From Mactra quadrangularis (Eukaryota; Mollusca; Bivalvia; Venerida; Mactridae), in the NCBI GenBank assembly GCA_025267735.1, contig CM046299.1:18498232-18562231 (forward strand): a stretch of DNA of 64,000 bases, in the 5' to 3' direction. Under the pieces are notes generated by a model. That model was not told the DNA's origin, searched no databases, and was given only the letters and a program-made list of their open reading frames with translations. Each line of letters begins with the position of its first letter. The first letter of the stretch is position 1. The translations under genes and the position numbers were made by a program. This document shows positions 54,024 through 63,769 of this stretch, in pieces.

Positions 54024-55020
54024 CAGGGATTCTTCAAGAGAGGGATTTGTAACGAAGTGCTTTTTTAAATTTTCTCGGTCGTCACTGTCTATAACTGGCT
54101 GAAGCACGATGTACTAACTATTAGGGGTGTAACAATACGGTAAAAACCGTATTGCAATATATTGCAATATGCAGAACCAGTATTGCAATATATTGCAATA
54201 CGTACCGGTTTTTCGCTTAGACATGCAAAGCATTAATTAATGCAAGTACCTCGTCCTAATTGGATCAGCATAGCACGCATATGGGTATTTCCAAATGATC
54301 TCTTATCCAAATGTTTGAATTACAAATGTAAAATGGTATATATGTTAGAAAAATGCGTCGTTTGAAACAGACACTTGAAGATATTTTTCTTTCAAATGAC
54401 TAAATGTTTAACCTTTAAACCCACAGTAAGAGTATTTCAAGTATTCAATTCATTTTAACATTTGTTTAAACATTCAACTATCAGATTCTGATAAAAACAA
54501 GTAGTATGACACTTAACTACAAAAACCGGTTGAAGAAAAAACGAACCGGTTAAAAACCGTTAAAACTCGTATTGCAATATATTAACCGGTATATCGGTTA
54601 ACCGTTACATCCCTACTAACTATTCCAGAGTTTAAAAAAAAACAACTTGATTTATGTTTTTGTACATGTCTTCCATGCAACTTGTGAATGTTTCTGAGAT
54701 TTTTTACAAAAAAGTGTTGCAATTATGATCGAAAATATGACTTTAAGTGATTTAAAATGAGGCTAAAAATTGCAGATCGGCGGGAAAATGCATTATTTTG
54801 TGAAACAGTCTGTGACCGTAATTTACCTCAAAATCATATAGAAACACATTTTTCCTAACATAAATGTGATTTTGAATGGTGCTGGTAAAACATTGCACGT
54901 GAATATTTTCATTTAAACTTGTTATACTTGTTTTCCGTATTGGCCGAAATAATAGGGACGACAGTGAAATTTGATGAAAATCTATTGCATTTACTACAAA
55001 TCCCTATTATATAATATCCC
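54024..55020. mobile_element. hAT-type CAGGGATT element, middle of the triple nest
   Basis: Begins CAGGGATTC and ends about ATATCCC. It matches the element at 42639-44577 along its length (AGGGATTTGTAACGAAGTGC, CGTCACTGTCTATAACTGGC, GATCGGCGGGAAAATGCATT). It is interrupted by the element at 54122-54615. Confidence 0.75.
54122..54615. mobile_element. 494-bp hAT MITE, innermost of the triple nest
   Basis: Ends TAGGGGTGTAAC/GTTACATCCCTA and a perfect 8-bp duplication CTAACTAT (54114-54121, 54616-54623). Subterminal repeats TATTGCAATA and ACCGGTTAA surround an AT-rich core. A truncated inverted relative lies at 60151-60350. Confidence 0.88.
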
Positions 55021-55259
55021 CTATTATATTAAATTCAAAAAGGGTATTTCTGTTAGCATACAACCGGTGGCTTACGTATCATCAAAATACACCTTAGCAA
55101 ATGTAGTGAATAAACATCTAAGGGCATGCCCTCGACCCACTTTTTTGTGCGTAACCTAAAAAACGACCTAGATACGCGCCTGGAACATCGCTTTCGTAGA
55201 CATACTAACTTAGTAAGTCTATGATCGCTTTAATTAAAGTATGCGGTAGTATATGTACC

Positions 55260-55330
55260 GTTCTCGTACCCTGAGTCTAGTAGGAGTCTCAATACTACGA
55301 GATCCCTACTAGACTCTGTGTACGAGAATG
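55260..55330. mobile_element. Palindromic MITE, CATTCTCGTACCC family, just upstream of the sulfatase promoter
   Basis: TTCTCGTAC/GTACGAGAA ends around AGTCTAGTAGG/CCTACTAGACT arms. The flanks repeat GTATATGTACC on both sides. It ends about 20 bp before the first CACGTG box. Confidence 0.75.
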
Positions 55331-55352
55331 TATATGTACCAGAGAAAGGAGA

Positions 55353-55438
55353 CACGTGACCCGTATCACGTGCAAGTTAGTAATAACAAAGAACGACAAC
55401 TCTGAGATAGCTATTGATTGTTTTTGTTGTTAATTAAG
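55353..55438 (+). promoter_or_regulatory. Sulfatase promoter / non-coding first exon with two CACGTG boxes
   Basis: CACGTG occurs at 55353-55358 (in GACACGTGACC) and 55367-55372 (in TATCACGTGC), 14 bp apart. Downstream the sequence ends at AAG|GTAAGT (55438), a clean donor that pairs with the TTTCAG acceptor before 55816. CLEAR-type E-boxes bound by MITF/TFE factors are typical of lysosomal genes. Confidence 0.55.
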
Positions 55439-55862
55439 GTAAGTTATAAATACAAATGGCAAATACACTTTTGCTTGTCCATTTTCAATCAATAAGACTA
55501 ATATTTTCTCAAATATGTTCTCCATTGTTATTAATGTTTAAACATTTCTCGCCTGTGATATTTTTATGATTGTAAAATGGTGTATTGTCCCCAAGACGTT
55601 TCGCCCTTAAGTTTCGCACCGTGAATATTTCGTAACCAATTACGGAAGTATTAAGTAGCTGTATCCCAAGCTAGTTTCAATGAAACTTTCTGATTCGTAA
55701 GTCATATTAAATATTACGTGACGTCTTTATATCATGACTTACTCGGTTGTTTGAGTTTTACCAATTAACCTTGAAAGATTTTTTTCTTAAAATTCATTCA
55801 ATTTTTCTATTTCAGCAGTTCTGTTCACATAGTGAATATCAATAAAGACTTATCCATCAGTG

Positions 55863-58800
55863 ATGGATTTACTGTCTTATATTACTGTGTTAGCTTTGAC
55901 TGCAGGATGTTTAGCTGACCAAAGACCCAACATAGTTGTCATTGTGGCTGATGATCTAGTAAGTATATACTGGGGATGTCCTAGTTCTTCACCTTAAGGA
56001 AATAAACAAAAAGACAGTGGCTAGAGTTATGTTACCGTTACTCTAGCCTTGGAGTCACAGATTTCATGAGAATAGACAGTCCAATCCAACTCATATTGGA
56101 TGATGAAATTAGTAAATAAATAAATCTGGATTGAAACCACAACCATTTTTTTCTTTCTTTAAAATACTGCAGTCTTAACCCCTGCACTAAAGGAGCTATC
56201 GTTAATTTACATTTAAAATATCAAGGAATATTTTATCTGTACATATATACAATTTGATTGTAAAAGCTGGATGGAGTAAGTCGAGTATAACAGACGATTT
56301 TATAATAAATATGCATCAAGGGCAAGTTCAATGTTGTTTATTAATACATCCAGGGATGCCTGCAAGACTGTAGTAACTCGCTCTTTAATTACTACAGTCT
56401 TGCAGCCAACCCTTGTCATGTGTATTATTAAATACAGCTTTACACACAATAAAGAAGTAGGGAGTTCATACTTATGTAATTTGTAATGTATCTTTTTTGC
56501 AGGGTTACAATGATGTGAGTTTTCATGGTTCAGAACAAATTCCTACACCAAATATTGATGCATTGGCGTATGGTGGTATTATATTAAATAATTACTATGT
56601 ATCACCTATATGTACACCTACAAGGGGAGCACTAATGTCTGGAAGACATCCTATACATACAGGTAGTATAATGTTGTGTTAATCCTCAATCTTATTAAAA
56701 CCTGATACAAAATTTTCTGCTCGCCTACTCGCTAATTTAGATCTGGCCATTTTCAAACAAGGGTCATGTTCAGGTGACCTTTTCTCATTGTAATATTAAT
56801 GACGAAATTGTTATGATACGTAACTTGTTTACATCGTATAAGTCACACTATTTGAAATGAGCTGTCCAATCACAGACTGTGAATGATACCGCTGTTAAAT
56901 TAGCTTGCAAACCTTGGTCTAAAAATTAAAATAGAAATTACAAATCAAATTGTTAATATTAGTGTTTTGTCTAGTTGAAAGCTAGGCATTGATTAGTTGA
57001 CATAAAGGTCATCTCAACCTGACCCTCCATTGAGATAGTAGAGATCCTGTACAACAATGCTCTACAGGATATCTGTTTATGGAGATTTACACAGATTGTG
57101 TTAATATAGGGTTTAGAAAACCGAAATTTGTCTCATTTGTCCAAGGGCAAGTGAAATGATAAATATTTTCATGTCTAAGTTACAAATCCACATGCTTAGA
57201 AATTTAGCACCAGTCATTGACTTAACCCACCTGGAACCTGGGGCTAGTGAAAATTGATTCAGGCTAGTGAAAATTGATTTAGGCTAGTGAAAATTGATTC
57301 AGGCTAGTGAAAATTGATTTAGGCTAGTGAAAATTGATTTAGGCTAGTGAAAATTGATTTGGGCTAGTGAAAATTACTTATTTTCATTATTCAGGCTAGT
57401 TGATAAGAATTGCTTGTTTCATTTAGTTGGGCCAGTTGATAACTTTGCTCATTACAATAAAACTAAATTTGGTTAGTGCAAGAAAGTTGTAGGCAATGAC
57501 TTACGATACACAAAGCAAAATTGATGACAATGATATTAACTACATGTATATGAAATTAGCTCACACTTGATAATATAATGGTCCTCTGTTGAATTTGATT
57601 GATAATTACTGTCATGGCTGATTTAATGGACTGATTTGTTGAGTGCTCTAATTAATGGTGTATTAAATTGCACTTGCATGCACCAACCTAAGTAAATTAG
57701 TTCTGTTTGGTGGAGTATATCTTATGATACCCTAATTTAAGCAAGTGTTTGATAATTGCCATCAAATGTTTTGACTAAGAATATAGGAGTTGTAGGTTTC
57801 ATGCCAGGGCAAGACCTACATTCTGTCCTTGAGTTGGAGCTTGTCATGAAAGATTTTCTTAGGCCACTGTCCTACCTATACATTAAGTCAGATAGTTGTC
57901 CGCCTTTCTCTAAGGTATGTGCTAAGTGCTGGTAGAAAGTTCAGGCGTGAAGAGAGTGATGCTTGTCCAGACACAGTGAAATAGTTGACTGACCACTGTG
58001 TAACAACAGAAAATTAGTCAACAAAGATGCACGAAGGATGATAATTTGCCTTACAATATTTGTGAATATTATATGCAGTGTTTATATGATGTTCAGGTCT
58101 TCAACATAGTGTAATATTTGCATCTGAAAAGTATGGTTTACCATTAAATGAGAAGATTATGCCTCAATGGTTTCAAGATTTAGGCTATAGAACACATATG
58201 GTTGGAAAGGTATAGACAAATATTTTACGTCATGGTATGATGCTAACATCACAGTAACATGCCTTTGTACAGAGGTAGGGAGCCTGGCTGTATTGTTATT
58301 AAAATCTCACAAATTTGATATTGTACTAGGCTTTCCTTGTTGTGTATGAAAGACAATTTCTACAGTTTATTTTTTCATAGAAATTGCTGTAAAGTCGGCA
58401 AAAATAAAGCATGAAACTTAGACTATAAAATGCTATTACATTAGTTAAGCTACAAATGTTTTATAGTTATTTTGTTGTTTACTGTATTCTAAATGAAAAA
58501 AGAAAGAAATAAGATTGCTAGCTATATTTTAGAAATAAATTTAAAACTAACCTGGCAGACATTGCATTAAAATGCTAGCCTAAAGCCTTGGGATAGTGAA
58601 AATTGGTTTGGGCTTGTGTAAATTGATTTAGGCTAGAGAAAGTTACTTATCCAAATTTAGTTGGGCCAGATGATATTTTGCCTTGAACTGAATAGTGTAA
58701 TAATTTTGCTTTTGCTCTAGAAATTATTTTTTTTACCTTACCTAGTATAGCATTTCCTGTATTCTGACTTATCTTACTGGTATTAACATTACATTGTTTT

Positions 58801-61325
58801 AGTCTAATTAGAAAGCACAAATTTGAAATATAGAACATACAACTGAAATTGTCTTTAATATACAAGTAAATCAAGGTGGTTTCGAAGTGGGTCGTTGTAA
58901 CTTGTTGTGAGGCTGTGGCTATGTTTACAAGAAATGTATGCTATCACAAGCTGGCTCCCTACCTTAATGGACCTATCTTGTACCTAGAGTCTAGTAGGTT
59001 TCTCGATACTAGCCTCTGGCGCTACATAGCTAATTTCAGGAATGACACATCATAATTATGGCATGCCCACACTCTTCTTCTTCCTTTATAAGGTCAGGAG
59101 TCATTGCCGACATTAGAAAATTAGCTCGAAATTAGCTGTGTGGCGCCAGAGGTTAGTTTGAGAATCTTGATAACCTCGGGGAACGAGAATGTAATGGACA
59201 TGGCAGTCAGTTGGACATTAAAACTGTTATATTTACATCTACAAGAAGTCATTGATAACATTTACCTTCTTATAGGCCTTCAACAAGGTGTTATATTTGC
59301 ATCACAGAAATATGGTCTACCTTTAGAAGAGAAAATCATGCCTCAATGGTTTAAAGAACTAGGCTATAGAACACATATGGTTGGAAAGGTATTGTTGTAA
59401 GGATAGCATCCTGTTGATCAGCCTCATGTAGAAATTATCCCTCAATCATCCCACCAGAAACTTGCATTCTGGTTGATTATCCAATCAGAGACATAGATAA
59501 TTCCCTGATCCAATCAGAAGCTTGCATTCTTGATTATCCAATCAGAAGCTTGCATTCTTGTTGATTATCCAATCAGAAGCTTGTATTCTTGTTGATTATC
59601 CAATCAGAAGCTCGTATTCTGGTTGATCATCCAATCAGACGACAGTCTGGTTGATGAGCCTTCTGCAGAAATACTTAATTCATCCATTTAAAAGCTTGTT
59701 TTCTGATGCATCACCCAATCAGAAGCTTGCATTTTAGTCAGATGATTGAGTTAATTTGTGATAATCTCTGTTTTACCTTTATGTGTCATACTATGTGCAC
59801 CATTAAAACTATAAAATAAACAGATTGTGTATGCAGCTGTGCAATTTCTTTCAAAGTTAGTAAAGAATTTTATTAATCATTAGGCTGATCAATAATTCAG
59901 ACTGAAGTATGCCACATATTCACCATTATCACTCTTATTCTGGATTTTATTTTATAATCCGAATTCTCTAATCTATTATAGGCAGGCATGTTTTCATTCT
60001 GTATTTATTGCAACCTCATCTGTATTTTGAAACAAAAGATATTTATGGTTTTTTTTTTAATTTATGCCCTTGATTATAAAGCTTATTGGTCAAATTATTC
60101 ACTTTTCTTTGTTAGAATCAAAGTAACAAACATATTTATATAGATTTTGTAGGGGTGTTACCGTTGGCCAATATACCAATTTATAATGCAATACCTATTC
60201 TGACCATTTTTAACCAGTTCGTTTTCCCTAACCAGTTTTTTGTAGTTATTTGCCATACTGATTGTTTTTAGTAAGAAATTGAAATGTTTGAATAAATGTT
60301 AAAATGGGTAAAAAAAACTTGAAAAATCTTATTGTGCTTTAAGATGTGAAACATTTCATCAAATAGAATTTGGTTGTCTTTACTTGAAACTGTAGTTTTG
60401 ATCACAGTATGTTTACGATGAAGTGATGTAACGAAAAATTACTCAAAATTAAGTTCTGAAACTATTTTTTATCAAATATATCAAACCTTAGCGTTTGAAT
60501 GAATATGGGGTGCTTTTATAAAAGTACCATTTTGGGCTAAGCTTGCAAATTGATAATTTGACCAAATTTATACTAGATGCCTGATTATGAAATTATTAAA
60601 CATTTTCAGCATTGCATTATAGGTATCTTATTTATATCAAATAATTTTGAATAATAAAGACATAAAATGTTGCCAGTATGAAAGAAAACTGATTCTAAAT
60701 TAAAATCCAGAGGCAAATTATGAGGGGTGTGGAATTCCAAGTTTTTTTTATACTAGTACTTGTCCACAGGTTAGTGAAATCTAAAAATTAACTTGATACT
60801 TATCATATTATTGACAATAAAATAGTTATTTTTTGCACATAGTTGAAGTATTTAGACTTCTACATTATTAGTAAAGCTATATTGCTATATTTACAGCCAT
60901 AAGTACTACTTGTCCATGGACACATGGGAATGAAATATTGACTTGTTGGCAGCACAGGTGCCGGACACAAATTTTCCTTGTTATAGTATATCTTTATATA
61001 CTATAATAAGGAAAATTTTGTCCGGCACCTGTGGTTGGCAAGCATAACTGTACGAATTGGGCCATGTACCCTATATAATGTATATAGGGTCCATGGTTGG
61101 GCATTGGAGTTCCACACCCCTGCATTATGTTTTACTAAATTCCATTTTGAACAAATGTATATACAATGTAATTATTAAAGCATTTTACTTGTTGAGCTAT
61201 TTTTTCAGTGGCATCTGGGATTTTATGCATGGGATTTTACTCCGACATATCGTGGGTTTGAGAGCCACTATGGTTACTTGATGGGTTCTGAAGATTATTT
61301 TGATCATATGTCTGACTGTGGAAAA
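55863..61325 (+). CDS. Arylsulfatase B-like sulfatase, 5' part (continues beyond the window)
   Basis: Lysosomal or secreted sulfatase, by family hydrolysing sulfate esters on glycosaminoglycans. Exons: 55863-55958, 56503-56662, then either 58097-58209 or 59276-59388, then 61209-61325 (open at a GTAAGA donor). A signal peptide ([18 protein letters not shown]) is followed by [12 protein letters not shown] with the metal-binding Asp pair. CTPTR in [16 protein letters not shown] is the CxPxR site whose Cys becomes formylglycine. GKWHLG, with catalytic Lys and His, spans the junction into the last visible exon. [19 protein letters not shown] is typical of the arylsulfatase B group. Start chosen as the first ATG ahead of a hydrophobic leader. 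The remaining two thirds of the protein are not in the window; I found no further exon to 64000. Confidence 0.9.
56690..56875 (+). repeat. ~175-bp repeat, direct copy at 63826-64000
   Basis: CGCTAATTTAGATCTGGCC, GTTCAGGTGACCTTTTCTCA and GACGAAATTGTTATGATACG occur in both copies in the same order, 7.1 kb apart. The right copy runs to the window edge. Confidence 0.82.
57241..57376 (+). repeat. 20-bp minisatellite, about 7 units
   Basis: Unit GGCTAGTGAAAATTGATTTA repeated about seven times. A diverged pair of the same unit occurs at 58597-58640, so it belongs to an interspersed element. Sulfatase intron 2. Confidence 0.95.
58097..58209 (+). CDS. Sulfatase exon 3a (one of two alternative copies)
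   Basis: 113 bp, TTCAG acceptor and GTATAG donor. It encodes [20 protein letters not shown] then [18 protein letters not shown], including the catalytic Lys. It starts in phase 1 and ends in phase 0, the same as exon 3b. Six of 38 residues differ from 3b. The donor GTATAG is weaker than consensus. Confidence 0.88.
58974..59191. mobile_element. 218-bp MITE of the same family between sulfatase exons 3a and 3b
   Basis: Ends CTTGTACCTAGAGTCTAG and GGAACGAGAATG, with internal TGGCGCTAC and GTGGCGCCAGAGG. The flanks are near-identical 9-mers TAATGGACC and TAATGGACA. It lies 84 bp upstream of exon 3b. Confidence 0.7.
59276..59388 (+). CDS. Sulfatase exon 3b (tandem duplicate of exon 3a)
   Basis: 113 bp, TATAG acceptor and GTATTG donor. 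It encodes [20 protein letters not shown] then [18 protein letters not shown]. Length and phases are identical to exon 3a. Because 113 is not a multiple of three, including or skipping both copies would shift the frame and lose the catalytic region. A functional mRNA must therefore use exactly one. Confidence 0.88.
59450..59740 (+). repeat. ~31-bp tandem array with repeated CCAATCAG
   Basis: About seven irregular units of CCAATCAGAAGCTTGCATTC plus TTGTTGATTAT. They begin about 60 bp downstream of sulfatase exon 3b. Confidence 0.9.
60151..60350 (-). mobile_element. Truncated copy of the TAGGGGTGTAAC hAT MITE
   Basis: Starts TAGGGGTGTTACCGTTGGCC and continues with ACCAGTT and AATGCAATAC motifs. 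It corresponds to the inverted right end of the element at 54122-54615. The other end is missing. Sulfatase intron. Confidence 0.65.
60723..61121. mobile_element. AGGGGTGTGG element carrying the 81-bp palindrome
   Basis: Inverted ends AGGGGTGTGGAATTCC/GGAGTTCCACACCCCT, with flanks sharing ATTATG. Same family as 63281-63769. Sulfatase intron, 90 bp before coding exon 4. Confidence 0.7.
60953..61033. mobile_element. 81-bp near-perfect palindromic MITE
   Basis: Arms CACAGGTGCCGGACA.../...TGTCCGGCACCTGTG pair over about 37 bp with a loop of a few bases. The flanks GTTGGCAG (60945-60952) and GTTGGCAA (61034-61041) are an almost perfect 8-bp target duplication. Confidence 0.85.
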
Positions 61326-61492
61326 GTAAGAGCAGTGTAAACATGTTGAAATATGTACTGATATAATATTGATGTAGTATGGTAGTTCTGTCAATGAGAC
61401 TTGTTTCTGGTGCTGGATTGTTTTCTTTCTCCATGTACTATTTGTTAAACATTTGCAACAATTTAAGTCTCAGATTTTTAATACATATACTA

Positions 61493-61667
61493 CAGTTCAA
61501 CCTCTCTTGAACAACACCCACTAGGAGGGACAAAAATGTGTTGCTGTTCAGAAGTAGTTGCTCAGCAGTGGTTAAATTCAATAAATTTATTTTGAAGGGA
61601 AATATCAAAAGCTATTGTTGTACTGAGGATTTGTTCTGTAAAGGGCTACTCTGCAGAGGTTATACTG
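61493..61667. mobile_element. pogo-like MITE with TA duplication
   Basis: CAGTTCAACCTCTCTTGA and TCTGCAGAGGTTATACTG ends, both flanked by TA. Sulfatase, after exon 4. Confidence 0.78.
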
Positions 61668-62145
61668 TACATCATCACTAAATGCAGTTCTAATGTGGTT
61701 TGTTCTCTTGGTAATTGCCGTAAATGTTCTCTAACTCTAGTCTGATAAATAACATTTTATGATCCATTGCCGAATCATCAAATAGCCAAATTTTATAAAA
61801 TATGTATTTTTTACTGGCTTAAATAACTTTTCACTTAGTCTCTGGTGCTGTAAGACTTGGTTTGGTCTTGTAAAATTTTGATCTTCACAGAAACTACTAT
61901 CCAGTAAAAAAACTGTTGAGTTTTGCGCCAAATGACATGTTTTGTACGCATAGAAAAACTGGCAGGTTATTTAGATTTATATTGGTGTGTGGTGTTAAAT
62001 TGATAAATCCCAGGTGCCACTTGCATTCTATTGTATTGTTGTATTGTTTGAATTGAGTCTGTCACAATAAATATAAGATAGATAGACTAGCAATTTGATT
62101 ATGATTGTGTGTAATTACTTATCTAATTAGATAAATACTAACTAT

Positions 62146-62511
62146 CAGTGTGGGGAATCAGGTGACAAATATGTTTCCTAACACGGCAGAAATGACTAAG
62201 TTCTCTTTCTAGCAGTGGTGCTGCCAACCCCACAACGGTTCTAAATTTCTAAATTACCTCGAGGTTCTTCCAAAAATCTATCGACTCGTTCTAAATCTCA
62301 AGGTAATCTTGAAAACTAGACCCGTTGTGGGGTTGGCAGAAGTATACTATCGCTTATAAGAAAATTTTGTGCTGCTTAGACTGCACTAGGTCTGATCAAA
62401 ATTGGTTATGTATAGATGTCATTTACCTTGCCTTTTTTCATCTAAACTTGTTGATCTGGTCATCTTTTTTGCCATGTTAGGACCATACAAGTCATGTGAT
62501 TCCCCACACTG
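62146..62511. mobile_element. CAGTGTGGGGAATCA element with a second inverted repeat inside
   Basis: Outer inverted ends CAGTGTGGGGAATCAGGTGAC and GTCATGTGATTCCCCACACTG. Inner arms CTGCCAACCCCACAACGG (62221-62238) and CCGTTGTGGGGTTGGCAG (62322-62339) are a perfect 18-bp pair. Two nested elements, or one with internal palindromes. Confidence 0.78.
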
Positions 62512-63280
62512 ACTACTAGAAATCAGGGATACTCAAATTATATGTAAATTCTTATAAAATAGATTTTTTTATTTTATGTAAATTAAGGTTTTTTACTTGT
62601 ACAATGTATAAAGTTTTTTGGATTGCATTGTAATCGGTCTCTGATGAAAATGGGTTATTAGTTGATCAGGGATATGGACCCAAAAATTGGGGCATGAAAT
62701 GATATAAAACTTCTGAATTTGAAGTAGACTTTGTTGGTAGAAATGAAATGAGGAACATTTGACATGTTTATTGTGACATCCTTGGTTTAAATAATTTATG
62801 TTTATTTAATGTTTATTTAGCTATTTTGTTGTGATCAAAATAGTTTGATATGATTTGTTGAAACTTCTTTGAAGTTCATATGTGTGACCTGTAAAAAGAT
62901 ATTCTATAAAATATTTATGTATGAACAGTTCTTGAATTAAGTGTGTTGACCATGGACCAAGTTCTCTGACATTGGCATTGGTTTATTTTGCATGTATTTG
63001 GAATGTCAGTGATCCAAAGTTAATTTGATTTAAAAAAGCACTTTCTACCAAGGTTACTTTCAGCTGTTAAAATATTAGATACATGTATTATGCTAGTTAT
63101 ATACAACTGACTTGTGATTGGTTAGTGATATTTCATTGTACAGAATGTCCTGTTTTGAAAATAGGATTTTCATAAAGAGATAAAAGTATGTTAAATTTCC
63201 ATTATTAGGGCCATAGCAATCAATGGTCTTGACAGCACAATGATGTTAATATTGGTACATCTTTCTTCTTAAGTTAAGCC

Positions 63281-63769
63281 AGGGGTGTGGAGTTCTTGTT
63301 TTTTCCACTTGTCCCAAGACAAATGATATCTAAAAGTATACGTGTACTTTCCAGGGTCAAAATACATTTGTTCAGAAGTTCAATATTCAAATACACATAT
63401 TGAGAAATACACATATTATTCATACTTTAAGTGATATTGAATAATTGACAATATGATACAGTGTAATTGACTGTTCAATTTTGTAGTTGACTGTTCAATT
63501 TTGTAGTTGACTGTTCAATTTTGTAATTGACTGTTCAATTTTGTAGTTGACTGTTCAATTTTGTAGTTGACTGTTCAATTTTGTAGTTGACTGTTCAATT
63601 TTGTAGTTGACTGTTCAATTTTGTAGTTGATTGTTCAATTTTTTGCTTATTAAGTGTATTTACAGCTAAAATATCACTTGCCTGCAGACAAGTGGGATTG
63701 ATTTATTTACTTGTCTGAAGACATAAATGTACGAGTCCTACAAGGCAGGCATAGTAATGCCACACCCCT
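63281..63769. mobile_element. Second AGGGGTGTGG element, containing a 20-bp minisatellite
   Basis: Starts AGGGGTGTGGAGTTC and ends GCCACACCCCT. Shared internal motifs include ACTTGTC and AGACAAGTGGG. The 20-bp array at 63461-63642 lies inside it. Confidence 0.65.
63461..63642 (+). repeat. 20-bp minisatellite, 9 units
   Basis: Unit TTGACTGTTCAATTTTGTAG repeated nine times with only isolated changes, indicating recent expansion. Confidence 0.95.

Larger units (their letters stand above)
52896..55182. mobile_element. 2.29-kb hAT-type element, outermost of a triple nest
   Basis: Inverted ends CAGGCGCGTATCT.../...AGATACGCGCCTG and a perfect 8-bp target duplication GAACATCG (52888-52895, 55183-55190), the hAT signature. 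The right subterminal region has GTGCGTAACCT, the left GTGCGTAACCTC. No convincing transposase frame was seen in the short ORFs inside. It contains two further elements. Confidence 0.85.

Noticed and set aside
58097..59388. Two tandem sulfatase genes rather than one gene with duplicated exon
   Set aside because: Only exon 3 is duplicated: no second copy of exons 1, 2 or 4 is present between or around them.
63461..63642. CRISPR-like or regulatory repeat array
   Set aside because: A plain 20-bp minisatellite without spacers.
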